A stretch of 64,000 bases of DNA from Roseicyclus sp. (GTDB taxonomy: Bacteria > Pseudomonadota > Alphaproteobacteria > Rhodobacterales > Rhodobacteraceae). Positions 26,699-34,568 of this stretch are shown here, in pieces; the first letter of the stretch is position 1; the number at the start of each line of letters is the position of its first letter. The position numbers and the translations under genes were made by a program. The stretch is taken from NCBI RefSeq assembly GCF_018402035.1, contig NZ_JAGYJN010000005.1, positions 62,001 through 126,000 on the forward strand. Reading direction: 5' to 3'. The notes under the pieces were generated by a model. It was not told where the DNA came from. It searched no databases and saw nothing but the letters and a program-made list of their open reading frames with translations.

Positions 26699-27572
26699 CC
26701 GCGCCCGCCGCGAACAGGCGTGCCATGGCGGGATGGGGGAAATCGCGCGCGGCGGTGATGGCGTAAAACCGCTCGACGATGCCAAGATCGCCCGGTGCTT
26801 GCATGATCATGCCAGCGGCGATCTCGTCCTCCAGCACCACGCGGGGGGCGAGGGCCACGCCCACATCCTGACGCGCCAACAGGCGCACCATCGCCATGTC
26901 GTCAACCTCGGCCACGATGGTGGGGGTGATCCCAGTGCGCGCGCAGTAAGCATCAAACCCCGTCCGGATCGAGCTTTCGGTGGGCAAGATCACCGGTTGA
27001 TTGGCCAAAAGCCAATCGGCGCTGCGCCCCGCAATCCGGCTTGCACGACCCACCAAAGCCACGGGCTGGGCGGCAATATGGCGGGCATGCAAACCCGGAT
27101 AGGCCATGGCGTCATGCGGTTCGGTCGACAAGACCACATCAAGTGCCAAACCCGCCAAACGCGGCAGCAACACAGCCGCCGAGCCCGAGACCAGCGCCAA
27201 TGGCACAGCATCGGGATCAGCCGCCAGAACAGGCCGCAGAAACTGAAGCTGAAAATTGCGCGACAACGTGGATAGCGCGCCGATGCGCAAAGGGCGCGCC
27301 CGCCCCGCGCCATCGCCCAGAACGCTCAGTAATTCTTCGCCTGCGCCAAAGATCCGCTCGGCGTGATCCAGCGCGATGCGCCCAGCCTCGGTCAAGATCA
27401 ACTGCCGCCCGCGCCGCGCAAAAAGCGCATGCCCAAGCCGTTCCTCAAGCTGCCGGATCTGCGCCGACAGCGCCGATTGCGACAGGTTCAGCCGTTCGGC
27501 CGCGCGGGTCAGATGCCCCTCGCGCGCGACCTCGCGGAAATAGCGCAGATGGTGGTAATTCAGCCGATCCAT
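26688..27572 (-). CDS. LysR-family transcription regulator
   Basis: 294 residues. The winged helix is HHLRYFREVAREGHLTRAAERLNLSQSALSAQIRQLE, followed by a linker helix and a type 2 periplasmic-like effector domain (LRIGALSTLSRNFQLQFLRP). It starts 47 bases after the sbtA stop on the same strand, so it is probably co-transcribed with the bicarbonate transporter and regulates it. The 47-bp gap has its own AT-rich palindrome CTGATT-N8-AATCAG. Effector unknown; CmpR/CcmR-like control by inorganic carbon is an inference from context. Confidence 0.88.
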   Translation of the reverse strand: MDRLNYHHLRYFREVAREGHLTRAAERLNLSQSALSAQIRQLEERLGHALFARRGRQLILTEAGRIALDHAERIFGAGEELLSVLGDGAGRARPLRIGALSTLSRNFQLQFLRPVLAADPDAVPLALVSGSAAVLLPRLAGLALDVVLSTEPHDAMAYPGLHARHIAAQPVALVGRASRIAGRSADWLLANQPVILPTESSIRTGFDAYCARTGITPTIVAEVDDMAMVRLLARQDVGVALAPRVVLEDEIAAGMIMQAPGDLGIVERFYAITAARDFPHPAMARLFAAGAVNP

Positions 27573-27619
27573 GATGCTGTAAAATAGAACGATCCACGCT
27601 GATTGAAAGATAAATCAGA

Positions 27620-28666
27620 TCAAATTCCGATCACCCAATCCGCCAGCGCGATCCATAGCGGGATGGACAAGATCGCCACCGGCGTGCCGATCCCGGTCGA
27701 TGTGCCGACATAAGCGCTTGGGTTCGCCTCGGGCAGGGCCGCGCGCAAGGTGGGCGGGCCAGAGATGTCGGAACTTGACGCCGCCATCACCGCCAAAAGC
27801 ACCACGCCGCCCGCCGAAAACCCGGTCAGGTGATGGGCGACAAGCCCCGCACCAAAACCCAGCAAGCCATGCGCAAGCGGCCCCGCGATCCCGTAAAAGA
27901 CATAGGCATGCGCGACTTTGCGCATCTCACCCAGACGCGCCCAAGCCTCCATCCCCATGATCAGCATCAGGATCGACAAAAGTCCCCGGAAAAGCGGTTC
28001 GTAAAAGCTGGCGTAGACCTGTTCCGGCCTGCCCAACAGGCCGATGGCCAAGCCCAAAAGTAGGGCCGAGATGGCCGGGCTTTTGAGCGTGTCGGTCAAG
28101 ATCTCGCGCACGATCCCGTCGCCATGCGCACCGCCCATCGTGACTGTGGCCGCCCCCCCGCCAACCGGCATGGCGACAGCGGCGCGCGCCGCACTCATCC
28201 GCGCCAGCAAGATCGCCGTGACCAGCGCCGCGATATCCATGAAGGGGTAAAGCGCGCCGATAAACCCCTCGTAAGCAATGCCTTCGGCGTCCAGCATGAC
28301 CATCCCCGCCGCAAGCGTCGAGGCCGAGACAGCACCGAAAAGCCCCGCGGTCGCCATCCCATCCATTCGGGAAACACCGCGCGTCCGCGCCAATGTGCGC
28401 GACCCAAGCAGCACGATGGCCACGCCCACCAATGCAGCCGCAATCGCGGGCACGGCCAGCGCGATCAGATCAGCCTCGCGCACCGAAATGCCAGCGCCAA
28501 GCCCCACCTTCAGCAGCAAGACCAACACGATGAATTGATAGACCGGCGCGGGCACCGAGAGCTTGCTGCCCATCGCTGCCAGCATCATGCCGCCGATCAG
28601 AAAAGCCAGCGTCGGCTTTTGCAGCTGCGCGACCAGCGTCGCGGTGATGTCAAACAGCATGTCCAT
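27620..28666 (-). CDS. sbtA: SbtA-type sodium-dependent bicarbonate permease
   Basis: 348 residues, about ten helices in two inverted halves: FLIGGMMLAAMGSKLSVP, then LLLKVGLGAGISVREAD, GLFGAVSASTLAAG, and in the second half AAVLLAVMAASSSDISGPPTLRAALPEANPSAYVGTST-type sequence. This matches the SbtA (DUF897) family, high-affinity Na+/HCO3- symporters of cyanobacteria that also occur in proteobacteria. I chose ATG 28666, with GGGG eight bases upstream; ATG 28660 is an alternative. No sbtB gene is adjacent; a LysR gene follows. Confidence 0.82.
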   Translation of the reverse strand: MDMLFDITATLVAQLQKPTLAFLIGGMMLAAMGSKLSVPAPVYQFIVLVLLLKVGLGAGISVREADLIALAVPAIAAALVGVAIVLLGSRTLARTRGVSRMDGMATAGLFGAVSASTLAAGMVMLDAEGIAYEGFIGALYPFMDIAALVTAILLARMSAARAAVAMPVGGGAATVTMGGAHGDGIVREILTDTLKSPAISALLLGLAIGLLGRPEQVYASFYEPLFRGLLSILMLIMGMEAWARLGEMRKVAHAYVFYGIAGPLAHGLLGFGAGLVAHHLTGFSAGGVVLLAVMAASSSDISGPPTLRAALPEANPSAYVGTSTGIGTPVAILSIPLWIALADWVIGI

Positions 28667-28674
28667 GGCCCAAT

Positions 28675-28702
28675 CCCCAACAAGCACCCAAACTTGTCGG
28701 GG
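28675..28702 (-). promoter_or_regulatory. Leader hairpin masking the sbtA ribosome-binding site
   Basis: In the minus-strand RNA CCCCGACAAG pairs along its full length with CTTGTTGGGG (one G-U) around an 8-nt loop. The 3' arm contains the GGGG that serves as Shine-Dalgarno for ATG 28666. Formation of this stem would block translation. Confidence 0.55.
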
Positions 28703-28749
28703 GATATGCCGTGTGAAAGCCTGAAATAAAAATACAGCTTATGCGCTTT

Positions 28750-28770
28750 TCGTTCTGAATTATCGAACGA
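28750..28770 (-). promoter_or_regulatory. Inverted repeat upstream of sbtA, candidate LysR site
   Basis: TCGTTC-N9-GAACGA is a perfect 6-bp inverted repeat about 84 bases before the sbtA start and next to the azlD stop. It contains a TTC-N-rich T-N11-A spacing, as LysR-type sites do. Binding by the linked LysR protein is inferred. Confidence 0.4.
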
Positions 28771-29100
28771 TCAGCCCATCAACCAGCCGATCCCCCAAAG
28801 GGTGGCCATGCCCACGACAATCGCCCAGATCGCGTTCTTGGTCCAAAGCCCGACGGCAAGCGCCAAGCTGGCGGCTGCGATGCGACTTGGGTCCATCTGA
28901 CCGCCCGTTGCCTCGGGCCAAAGCACCAAGGGCGTGACCATCGCGGGCAAGATACCCACCGCCGTATAGCGCAGGTGCCTGAGCAGCCAAAGGGGCAAGG
29001 CCCGGTTGCCCAAGATGCCCAGAAACGAAAAACGGATCACAAAGGTGCCCGCACCCAGCGCCAGAATGATGATCCAGATCTCGGTCATCGTATAGTTCAC
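28771..29100 (-). CDS. azlD: Branched-chain amino acid exporter small subunit AzlD
   Basis: 109 residues if started at GTG 29100, which overlaps the azlC stop (GTGA) and has GGGGACG upstream; starting at ATG 29088 gives 105 residues without a ribosome site. Four helices: IWIIILALGAGTFVIRFSFL, LRYTAVGILPAMVTPLVLW and two more, as in AzlD/YgaH. With AzlC it exports valine and related amino acids or analogues. Two-gene operon azlCD. Confidence 0.85.
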   Translation of the reverse strand: MNYTMTEIWIIILALGAGTFVIRFSFLGILGNRALPLWLLRHLRYTAVGILPAMVTPLVLWPEATGGQMDPSRIAAASLALAVGLWTKNAIWAIVVGMATLWGIGWLMG

Positions 29101-29804
29101 GGCCGCGTCCCCATCCGGCGCTCGACCTCGGCCCCGACCATCATCGCGATCAGACCAGCAAGAAGCAGCCAGAGATTCCACGGCAAAAAGCTGAGTAAGA
29201 TCGCCATCACGATGGATGTCACCGCCGCCGCGACATGGGCCAATGTGCGCAAGGCAGGCGTAATCAGCGCGATAAAGGTGATCGGCACCGCGAAATCGAG
29301 CGCAAGCGCAGGCGGGATCGCCTCGCCCACCACGATGCCCAGCGCCGATGCGCCGATCCAGACCGGAATGATGGGGGTGGACGCGCCAAAGAAATACGCG
29401 GCTTTGGCCGCCGTGCTTTGGCTTGGGGCCGCCTCGTAATCGGCATGGGACAGGGCATAGGTCTGATCGACATTCATATAAGCGATCAGCGCCCGCTGCC
29501 ACAGCGGCGCGCGCCCCAGATGCGGCGCGAAAGAGGCCGAATACATCGCCATGCGCAGGTTGATCGCCAAGGCCGAGGCGATAACGATCAGCGTTGGCGC
29601 ATTGTCTTGCATCAGTTGCAGCGCCGTGAATTGCGACGCACCCGCAATGACCAGTACGGTAAAGCCCATGACTTGGGCCACATCAAGCCCCGCCTCGGTG
29701 CCGACAACGCCGAACAACAGCCCAAAGGGACCGACCACGATGGTGAACGGCAGCGCCGCGCGAAAGCCGCGCCAATAAGCGGTTCTGGGGGTGGATGCAG
29801 TCAT
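29097..29804 (-). CDS. azlC: Branched-chain amino acid exporter large subunit AzlC
   Basis: 235 residues. RGFRAALPFTIVVGPFGLLFG and VIAGASQFTALQLM are the AzlC/YgaZ signatures, followed by SALAINLRMAMYSASFAPHL and further helices. It forms the exporter with AzlD, whose start overlaps its stop. It begins 114 bases from the divergent gene at 29919. Usual length. Confidence 0.9.
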   Translation of the reverse strand: MTASTPRTAYWRGFRAALPFTIVVGPFGLLFGVVGTEAGLDVAQVMGFTVLVIAGASQFTALQLMQDNAPTLIVIASALAINLRMAMYSASFAPHLGRAPLWQRALIAYMNVDQTYALSHADYEAAPSQSTAAKAAYFFGASTPIIPVWIGASALGIVVGEAIPPALALDFAVPITFIALITPALRTLAHVAAAVTSIVMAILLSFLPWNLWLLLAGLIAMMVGAEVERRMGTRP

Positions 29805-29918
29805 GGGATGGGTTAGGTTCCGGTCTCTCTGGCGATAGCCATAGGCGAGGTGCCGGGGGGATGCAATTCAGCGCTGCGCGATGCAAAAGTCACCCGTCAG
29901 ATCGGAAAGGGAGCGGCG

Positions 29919-30770
29919 ATGCGCATTGATACCGTGATCATGGTCGATTGGTCGGCCCGCTCTGCCCCTTCGCCTGCGCGCCCGACCAAGGACGCAATCT
30001 TCGTGGCCGAGCATACGGGGCGCGAGGGACATGTCACCTATTGCCGGACCCGCGACGCGGCGACAGAGCATCTGACAGCGCGGTTTCAGGCCGCACTTGC
30101 CGAAGGGCGGCGGGTGCTCGCGGGTTTCGATTTTCCTTTCGCCTATCCGGCGGGTTTTGCCACGGCGCTGACCGGGCAGGACGACCCCTTTGCGGTTTGG
30201 GAATGGTTGGCCGCAGCGGTCACGGATGACGCGCGCAATGCCAATAACCGCCTCGATGTCGCGGATCAGATCAACGCCCGCTTTGACGCGCCGGGGCCGT
30301 TCTGGTCGCACCCCACGGGCAAGACCCCCACCCATGTACCCTTTCGCAAACCGCCCCATCTGGGCTTTCCCTTCGCCGAGCGGCGGCAGGTCGAGATGGT
30401 GGCGAAAGGGGCGAGCACCTGTTTTCAGCTTTTCGGCAATGGCGCTGTCGCAAGCCAGACGCTTGTGGGCCTGCCACGGCTGCACGCGCTCAAGCAACAT
30501 TTCGGCGCGGCGCTGGCGGTGCGTCCGTTTGAGGATCGCCCGGCCCCGATCCTTTTGGCGGAGGTTTACCCTTCGATCCTGTCAGCCGAGATCAAGCGCC
30601 GCCAACGCCCCGGCGAAATCCCCGACGCCGCACAGGTGCGCGTCTTGGCCCAAGCCTTTGCCGCGCTACCGCCCGACAGGCTGGATGCCATGCTGCGCGA
30701 AGGTGATCGCATCGAGGGCTGGATTGCCGGGCTAGGTCACGCCGATGAGATGATCGCTGCCTTGGGCTAG
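29919..30770 (+). CDS. Conserved protein of unknown function (DUF429-like)
   Basis: 283 residues. The N-terminus MRIDTVIMVDWSARSAPSPA and later RVLAGFDFPFAYPAGF resemble the DUF429/RNase H-fold pattern (alternating strands with Asp). ILLAEVYPSIL is a further conserved block. I recall homologues in Rhodobacterales carrying a questionable molybdopterin-guanine dinucleotide label, which I do not adopt. ATG 29919 has GGAAAGGGAG upstream. No signal peptide or membrane helix. It stands alone between divergent azlC and a palindrome cluster. Function not assigned. Confidence 0.75.
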   Translation: MRIDTVIMVDWSARSAPSPARPTKDAIFVAEHTGREGHVTYCRTRDAATEHLTARFQAALAEGRRVLAGFDFPFAYPAGFATALTGQDDPFAVWEWLAAAVTDDARNANNRLDVADQINARFDAPGPFWSHPTGKTPTHVPFRKPPHLGFPFAERRQVEMVAKGASTCFQLFGNGAVASQTLVGLPRLHALKQHFGAALAVRPFEDRPAPILLAEVYPSILSAEIKRRQRPGEIPDAAQVRVLAQAFAALPPDRLDAMLREGDRIEGWIAGLGHADEMIAALG

Positions 30771-30771
30771 G

Positions 30772-30816
30772 GGCGGAAAACCCGGGTTTTCCCGCCAGAA
30801 AAACACGTGTTTTTCT
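30772..30816. terminator. Two loopless palindromes between convergent genes
   Basis: GGAAAACCCGGGTTTTCC (30775-30792, with partial GGCGG/CCGCC flanks) is followed by AGAAAAACACGTGTTTTTCT (30797-30816). Each is a perfect palindrome without a central spacer. They lie between two convergent stops and probably terminate both transcripts. Confidence 0.65.
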
Positions 30817-30822
30817 GCCCCC

Positions 30823-31824
30823 TCAGTCAAAGGTACCGGCCGCGCGGCCCAAAAGCATGAAGGCGCGCGCGGTGCGGGTATTGGCCAAAGCCACGATATC
30901 GGCATCCGTGGCGTTACGCTCAAAGGCCATGAAGGTGCGGTCGAAATGGCGCAAAAAGTGATGCACCGCATCCCGAAAAACAGGGTCTGTCTTGATCCGC
31001 CCCGCCGCCAGCGCAAGCGATGAGCGGTCATGCACGCCACCCAGAGCTGCCACCGCGCGCCCCCGTTCGCCTTGTGCGAAACGGCGCCAAACCTCAGGGC
31101 GGGCATGGTCGGGTGCAAGATCGTCCATGTAGATGCCATCTTGGCTGAGAAGCGTCAGCACATCTTGGCTGGCGCGCACCAACCGCTCGCTTGCGCGATC
31201 CTCCAAGGCGCGGCGCAGGGTGCGAAACCCCTCTTTGTCATGCTCATCTTGCGGGAAGTTCAGCGCTTGGATGAAATCGGCCATCGAAATCGGCGGCCGT
31301 TCAACCGGCGCGACAAAGGCAAGGCCGGGTTGCGGTGCTTCGCTCACAGCTGTCGCAATAGGGGCGCGCGCTGCGATCGGCGGGTGCGCGCGCTGCGAGG
31401 CGAAAACGGCCTGCTCGCCTTGTGCGGCAACGATCCGGCTTTGGACCAAAGCATCCAGCTTTGCCACCATGGCGGGTTTGATCTCGATGCTGTCTTGCGG
31501 CGCTTGCGCAAGCTGCTTGGCGCGCATCGCGTCGATCTCTGATTGCAGGCGCGCAGCCTCAAGGCGCAGGGCGTGCATCGCCCGTGCCGTGCGCGCCGCA
31601 ACCGAGATCAAGGCCACAGGCATGGCAAGAAACACGACATCGACCAGCCATTGCGCGATGCCGCCCTCTTCTGCCGCATCGCCACGCCCATAGACCAAGG
31701 CCAAGACCAGCCAAGCAAGGGTCAAAATACCCGCGATAATCTCGATCGAGGTGATCCGCGGCATTGGCTCTTCCCGGGCGCTGAGGCCCGCATCCAAAAG
31801 GACAGTTTTATCGTCGTCACGCAT
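30823..31824 (-). CDS. Membrane-anchored protein of unknown function
   Basis: 333 residues from ATG 31824; ATG 31764 (MPRITSIEIIAGIL), with GGGAAGAG upstream, is an equally possible start. Two N-terminal helices (ITSIEIIAGILTLAWLVLALVYG and WLVDVVFLAMPVALISVAA) are followed by a coiled coil (ALRLEAARLQSEIDAMRAKQL), a low-complexity linker and a helical C-terminal domain with FIQALNFPQDEHDKEGFRTLRRALEDRAS and RFAQGERGRAVAALGG. I do not recognise a named family. It lies 48 bases downstream of greA on the same strand, so it may be co-transcribed. Confidence 0.75.
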   Translation of the reverse strand: MRDDDKTVLLDAGLSAREEPMPRITSIEIIAGILTLAWLVLALVYGRGDAAEEGGIAQWLVDVVFLAMPVALISVAARTARAMHALRLEAARLQSEIDAMRAKQLAQAPQDSIEIKPAMVAKLDALVQSRIVAAQGEQAVFASQRAHPPIAARAPIATAVSEAPQPGLAFVAPVERPPISMADFIQALNFPQDEHDKEGFRTLRRALEDRASERLVRASQDVLTLLSQDGIYMDDLAPDHARPEVWRRFAQGERGRAVAALGGVHDRSSLALAAGRIKTDPVFRDAVHHFLRHFDRTFMAFERNATDADIVALANTRTARAFMLLGRAAGTFD

Positions 31825-31872
31825 CCGGCCAAACACAATCCACACAAAGGGCCGGCCACAAAAGGGCCAAGC

Positions 31873-32340
31873 TTAAAGATAGGTGACCGAAACGATCTCG
31901 TAATCCTTGTCGCCACCCGGCGTCTTGACCTCGACGCTATCGCCCTCGTCCTTGCCGATCAAGGCACGCGCCAAGGGCGAGTTGATGTTCAGAAGGCCCT
32001 TTTCGATATTCGCCTCGAATTCGCCAACGATCTGAAAGGTCTTTTCGGCATCGTCCTCGTCGACAAGCACGACGGTCGCGCCGAATTTGATCGGACCAGA
32101 CAGCGTCTTGGGATCGATCACATTGGCCCGGCCAATCAACCCTTCAAGCTCCTTGATCCGGCCCTCGATGAATGACTGTTTTTCCTTGGCGGAATGATAC
32201 TCGGCATTCTCGGACAGATCGCCATGCGCGCGCGCCTCGGCGATGGCCTGAATGATGGCCGGACGCTCGACGCTTTTGAGGTGCTTCAGCTCCTCATTGA
32301 CGGTCTTGTAACCGCCGGGGGTCATTGGGATCTTATCCAT
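31873..32340 (-). CDS. greA: Transcription elongation factor GreA
   Basis: 155 residues. [29 protein letters not shown] starts the N-terminal coiled coil, whose tip acidic residues are in [17 protein letters not shown]; the C-terminal FKBP-like domain ends in [10 protein letters not shown]. GreA stimulates cleavage of backtracked RNA by RNA polymerase. ATG 32340 is chosen over an upstream in-frame start because it matches family starts and has AAGGCG before it. Confidence 0.96.
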   Translation of the reverse strand: MDKIPMTPGGYKTVNEELKHLKSVERPAIIQAIAEARAHGDLSENAEYHSAKEKQSFIEGRIKELEGLIGRANVIDPKTLSGPIKFGATVVLVDEDDAEKTFQIVGEFEANIEKGLLNINSPLARALIGKDEGDSVEVKTPGGDKDYEIVSVTYL

Positions 32341-32431
32341 GAAAACGCCTTGATGTCTGGAGGCAACGCAACTTTTGAAGGCCGAGGTTAGGGCCGATTG
32401 CAATGCGGTTCAACGGGGAAGGTGGCGATGC

Positions 32432-32584
32432 TCAATTTCCGCTGGAAATCCCCGCGCTTGCATCGACCGCGATGGTGATGCCGGTGGTGCCACGGGGTTC
32501 GGGGCGCTCGGGGATGCCATCGGCCCCACAAGCGGCCAGCATCGCCAAAAGCGCAGCAGATAGGCAAATCCGGGCATGGCTCAT
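32432..32584 (-). CDS. Small lipoprotein overlapping argH
   Basis: 50 residues: a short signal peptide with lipobox LAAC at residues 16-19, then a Pro/Glu-rich segment ([19 protein letters not shown]) and a short tail. The ATG overlaps the argH TGA (ATGA), so it is translationally coupled. Tiny lipoproteins after argH are, to my recollection, recurrent in Rhodobacterales (often before lysA). The diacylglyceryl cysteine would be Cys19, anchoring it in the membrane. Function unknown. Confidence 0.75.
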   Translation of the reverse strand: MSHARICLSAALLAMLAACGADGIPERPEPRGTTGITIAVDASAGISSGN

Positions 32585-33972
32585 GTCAGCATCTCCTTCC
32601 AGCGGGCGATCTGGGCGCGCACCTGTGCGGGTGCCGTCCCGCCATAAGAGATGCGCGAGGCAACCGAATTATGAACGCCCAGAACGGCAAAGACGTCATC
32701 TGTGATGCCTGCGTGCACGCTTTGCATCTGCGCAAGCGTCAGATCGGGCAGATCGACACCCGCGCCTTCGGCCATCGCGACAAGGCTGCCGGTGACATGA
32801 TGCGCCTCGCGGAAAGGAAGGCCCAAGATCCGCACCAGCCAATCGGCCAGATCGGTGGCGGTGGAAAAGCCCGAACCTGCGGCACGTTCCAGCGCCTCGC
32901 GGTTGGCGGTCATGTCGCGCACCATGCCATCCATCGCGGCCAAGGCCAGCATCAGGTTGTCGGCGGCATCAAAGACCTGTTCCTTGTCTTCTTGCATATC
33001 CTTGGAATAGGCCAGCGGCAGACCCTTCATCACCATCATCAGCGCGACATTGGCCCCGAAAATCCGCCCGATCTTGGCGCGGATCAACTCGGCCGCGTCG
33101 GGGTTTTTCTTCTGCGGCATGATGGAAGAGCCGGTGGTGAAACGATCCGACAGCCGCACGAAACGGAACTGGGCCGAGGACCAAATCACCAATTCCTCGG
33201 CAAAGCGCGACAGATGCATCGCACAGATTGATGCGGCCGCCAGAAACTCCAGCGCGAAATCGCGGTCCGATACCGCGTCAAGCGAATTGGCCATGGGCCG
33301 GTCGAACCCCAAGGCGCTAGCAGTCATGTGCCGGTCGATGGGAAAGGATGTGCCCGCCAAGGCCGCCGCCCCAAGCGGCGATTCGTTCATCCGCGCGCGC
33401 GCATCGATGAACCGCCCCCGGTCGCGCGCCAGCATCTCGACATAAGCCATCATGTGATGGCCCCATGTCACGGGCTGGGCGGTTTGTAGGTGGGTAAAGC
33501 CGGGCATGACCCAATCGGCGCCCGCCTCGGCCTGTGCGAGAAGCGCGCGCATCAATGCCTCAATCCCCGCGATGGCCGCATCGCATTGATCGCGCACCCA
33601 AAGGCGGAAGTCGGTCGCCACCTGATCATTGCGCGAGCGCGCGGTGTGTAGCCGACCGGCCGGTTCACCGATGATCTCTTTCAGCCGCGCCTCGACATTC
33701 ATGTGAATGTCTTCAAGCGCGGTCGAGAATTGGAACGCGCCCCCCTCGATCTCTGACAAGACCGTGAGCAGCCCTTTCCGGATCGCCTCCACATCGCTAT
33801 CACTCACGATACCCGTGGCCGCCAACATCGCCGCGTGGGCGCGGGAGCCGTCGATATCCTGCTTGGCCAGTCGTTGATCGAAGCCGATCGAGGCGTTGAT
33901 CGCCTCCATGATCGCGTCTGGGCCAGCGGCAAAGCGGCCGCCCCACATGGCGTTGGTCTTGGTGTCGGTCAT
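32581..33972 (-). CDS. argH: Argininosuccinate lyase
   Basis: 463 residues. [11 protein letters not shown] at the start, [18 protein letters not shown] and the catalytic signature [12 protein letters not shown] are complete. It splits argininosuccinate into arginine and fumarate. The start lies 27 bases from the divergent thioredoxin-like gene; the stop overlaps the small lipoprotein gene. Confidence 0.97.
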   Translation of the reverse strand: MTDTKTNAMWGGRFAAGPDAIMEAINASIGFDQRLAKQDIDGSRAHAAMLAATGIVSDSDVEAIRKGLLTVLSEIEGGAFQFSTALEDIHMNVEARLKEIIGEPAGRLHTARSRNDQVATDFRLWVRDQCDAAIAGIEALMRALLAQAEAGADWVMPGFTHLQTAQPVTWGHHMMAYVEMLARDRGRFIDARARMNESPLGAAALAGTSFPIDRHMTASALGFDRPMANSLDAVSDRDFALEFLAAASICAMHLSRFAEELVIWSSAQFRFVRLSDRFTTGSSIMPQKKNPDAAELIRAKIGRIFGANVALMMVMKGLPLAYSKDMQEDKEQVFDAADNLMLALAAMDGMVRDMTANREALERAAGSGFSTATDLADWLVRILGLPFREAHHVTGSLVAMAEGAGVDLPDLTLAQMQSVHAGITDDVFAVLGVHNSVASRISYGGTAPAQVRAQIARWKEMLT

Positions 33973-33999
33973 GGGTGTCGGCCCTTGGAGGAATGCGTG

Positions 34000-34560
34000 A
34001 TGAACCGTCTAATGCGATCTGTCTTGCTCTACCTTGCCACGGGCTTGGGTGCAAATGCTGCGGCGGCGCAAGACCTGTCCGCCTATCTGACCGGCGAGAT
34101 GCGCGGCCTTGTGATCCATGAGGCACCGGTCGCGGCCTCCAGCTTGCCGTTCTTGCGCGTTGATGACAGCGAGGGGTCGCTGGCCGATTACGCGGGCCAG
34201 ATCGTGGTGCTGAATTTCTGGGCCACATGGTGCGCCCCCTGCCGCGAGGAAATGCCCTCGCTGCAAAACCTACAAACGGCTTTGGGCGGTGAGGATTTCA
34301 CTGTCGTCACGCTGGCCACCGGGCGCAACCCGCCGCAAGCCATCCGCCGCTTCTTTGAAGAAATCGGGGTGAGCGACCTGCAGCAATATCGCGACATCAA
34401 CCAGCAGATCGCGCGCGAGATGGGAGTGTTTGGCCTGCCCATCACGGTGATCTTAAACCGTGACGGGCAAGAGATTGCCCGGCTGCGCGGCGATGCCCAT
34501 TGGGACAGCCCCGAGGCGCTGGCCCTTGTGCGCGCGGTGATCGACCAGCCCAAGGGCTAG
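34000..34560 (+). CDS. TlpA/ResA-like periplasmic thioredoxin
   Basis: 186 residues. The signal peptide ([24 protein letters not shown]) is followed by a thioredoxin fold with active site [13 protein letters not shown] and the cis-proline loop [11 protein letters not shown]. Such proteins reduce disulfides in the periplasm, for example in cytochrome c or copper-centre assembly. ATG 34000 has TTGGAGGAA upstream; longer frames run antisense into argH and are rejected. Single gene, convergent with gcvP 8 bases away. Confidence 0.9.
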   Translation: MNRLMRSVLLYLATGLGANAAAAQDLSAYLTGEMRGLVIHEAPVAASSLPFLRVDDSEGSLADYAGQIVVLNFWATWCAPCREEMPSLQNLQTALGGEDFTVVTLATGRNPPQAIRRFFEEIGVSDLQQYRDINQQIAREMGVFGLPITVILNRDGQEIARLRGDAHWDSPEALALVRAVIDQPKG

Positions 34561-34568
34561 ATCGCCCC

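Noticed and set aside
28771-29804. AzlCD as part of the sbtA-lysR unit
   Set aside because: Although co-directional, azlD ends before a separate promoter region with its own inverted repeat and leader; transcription of sbtA most likely starts there.
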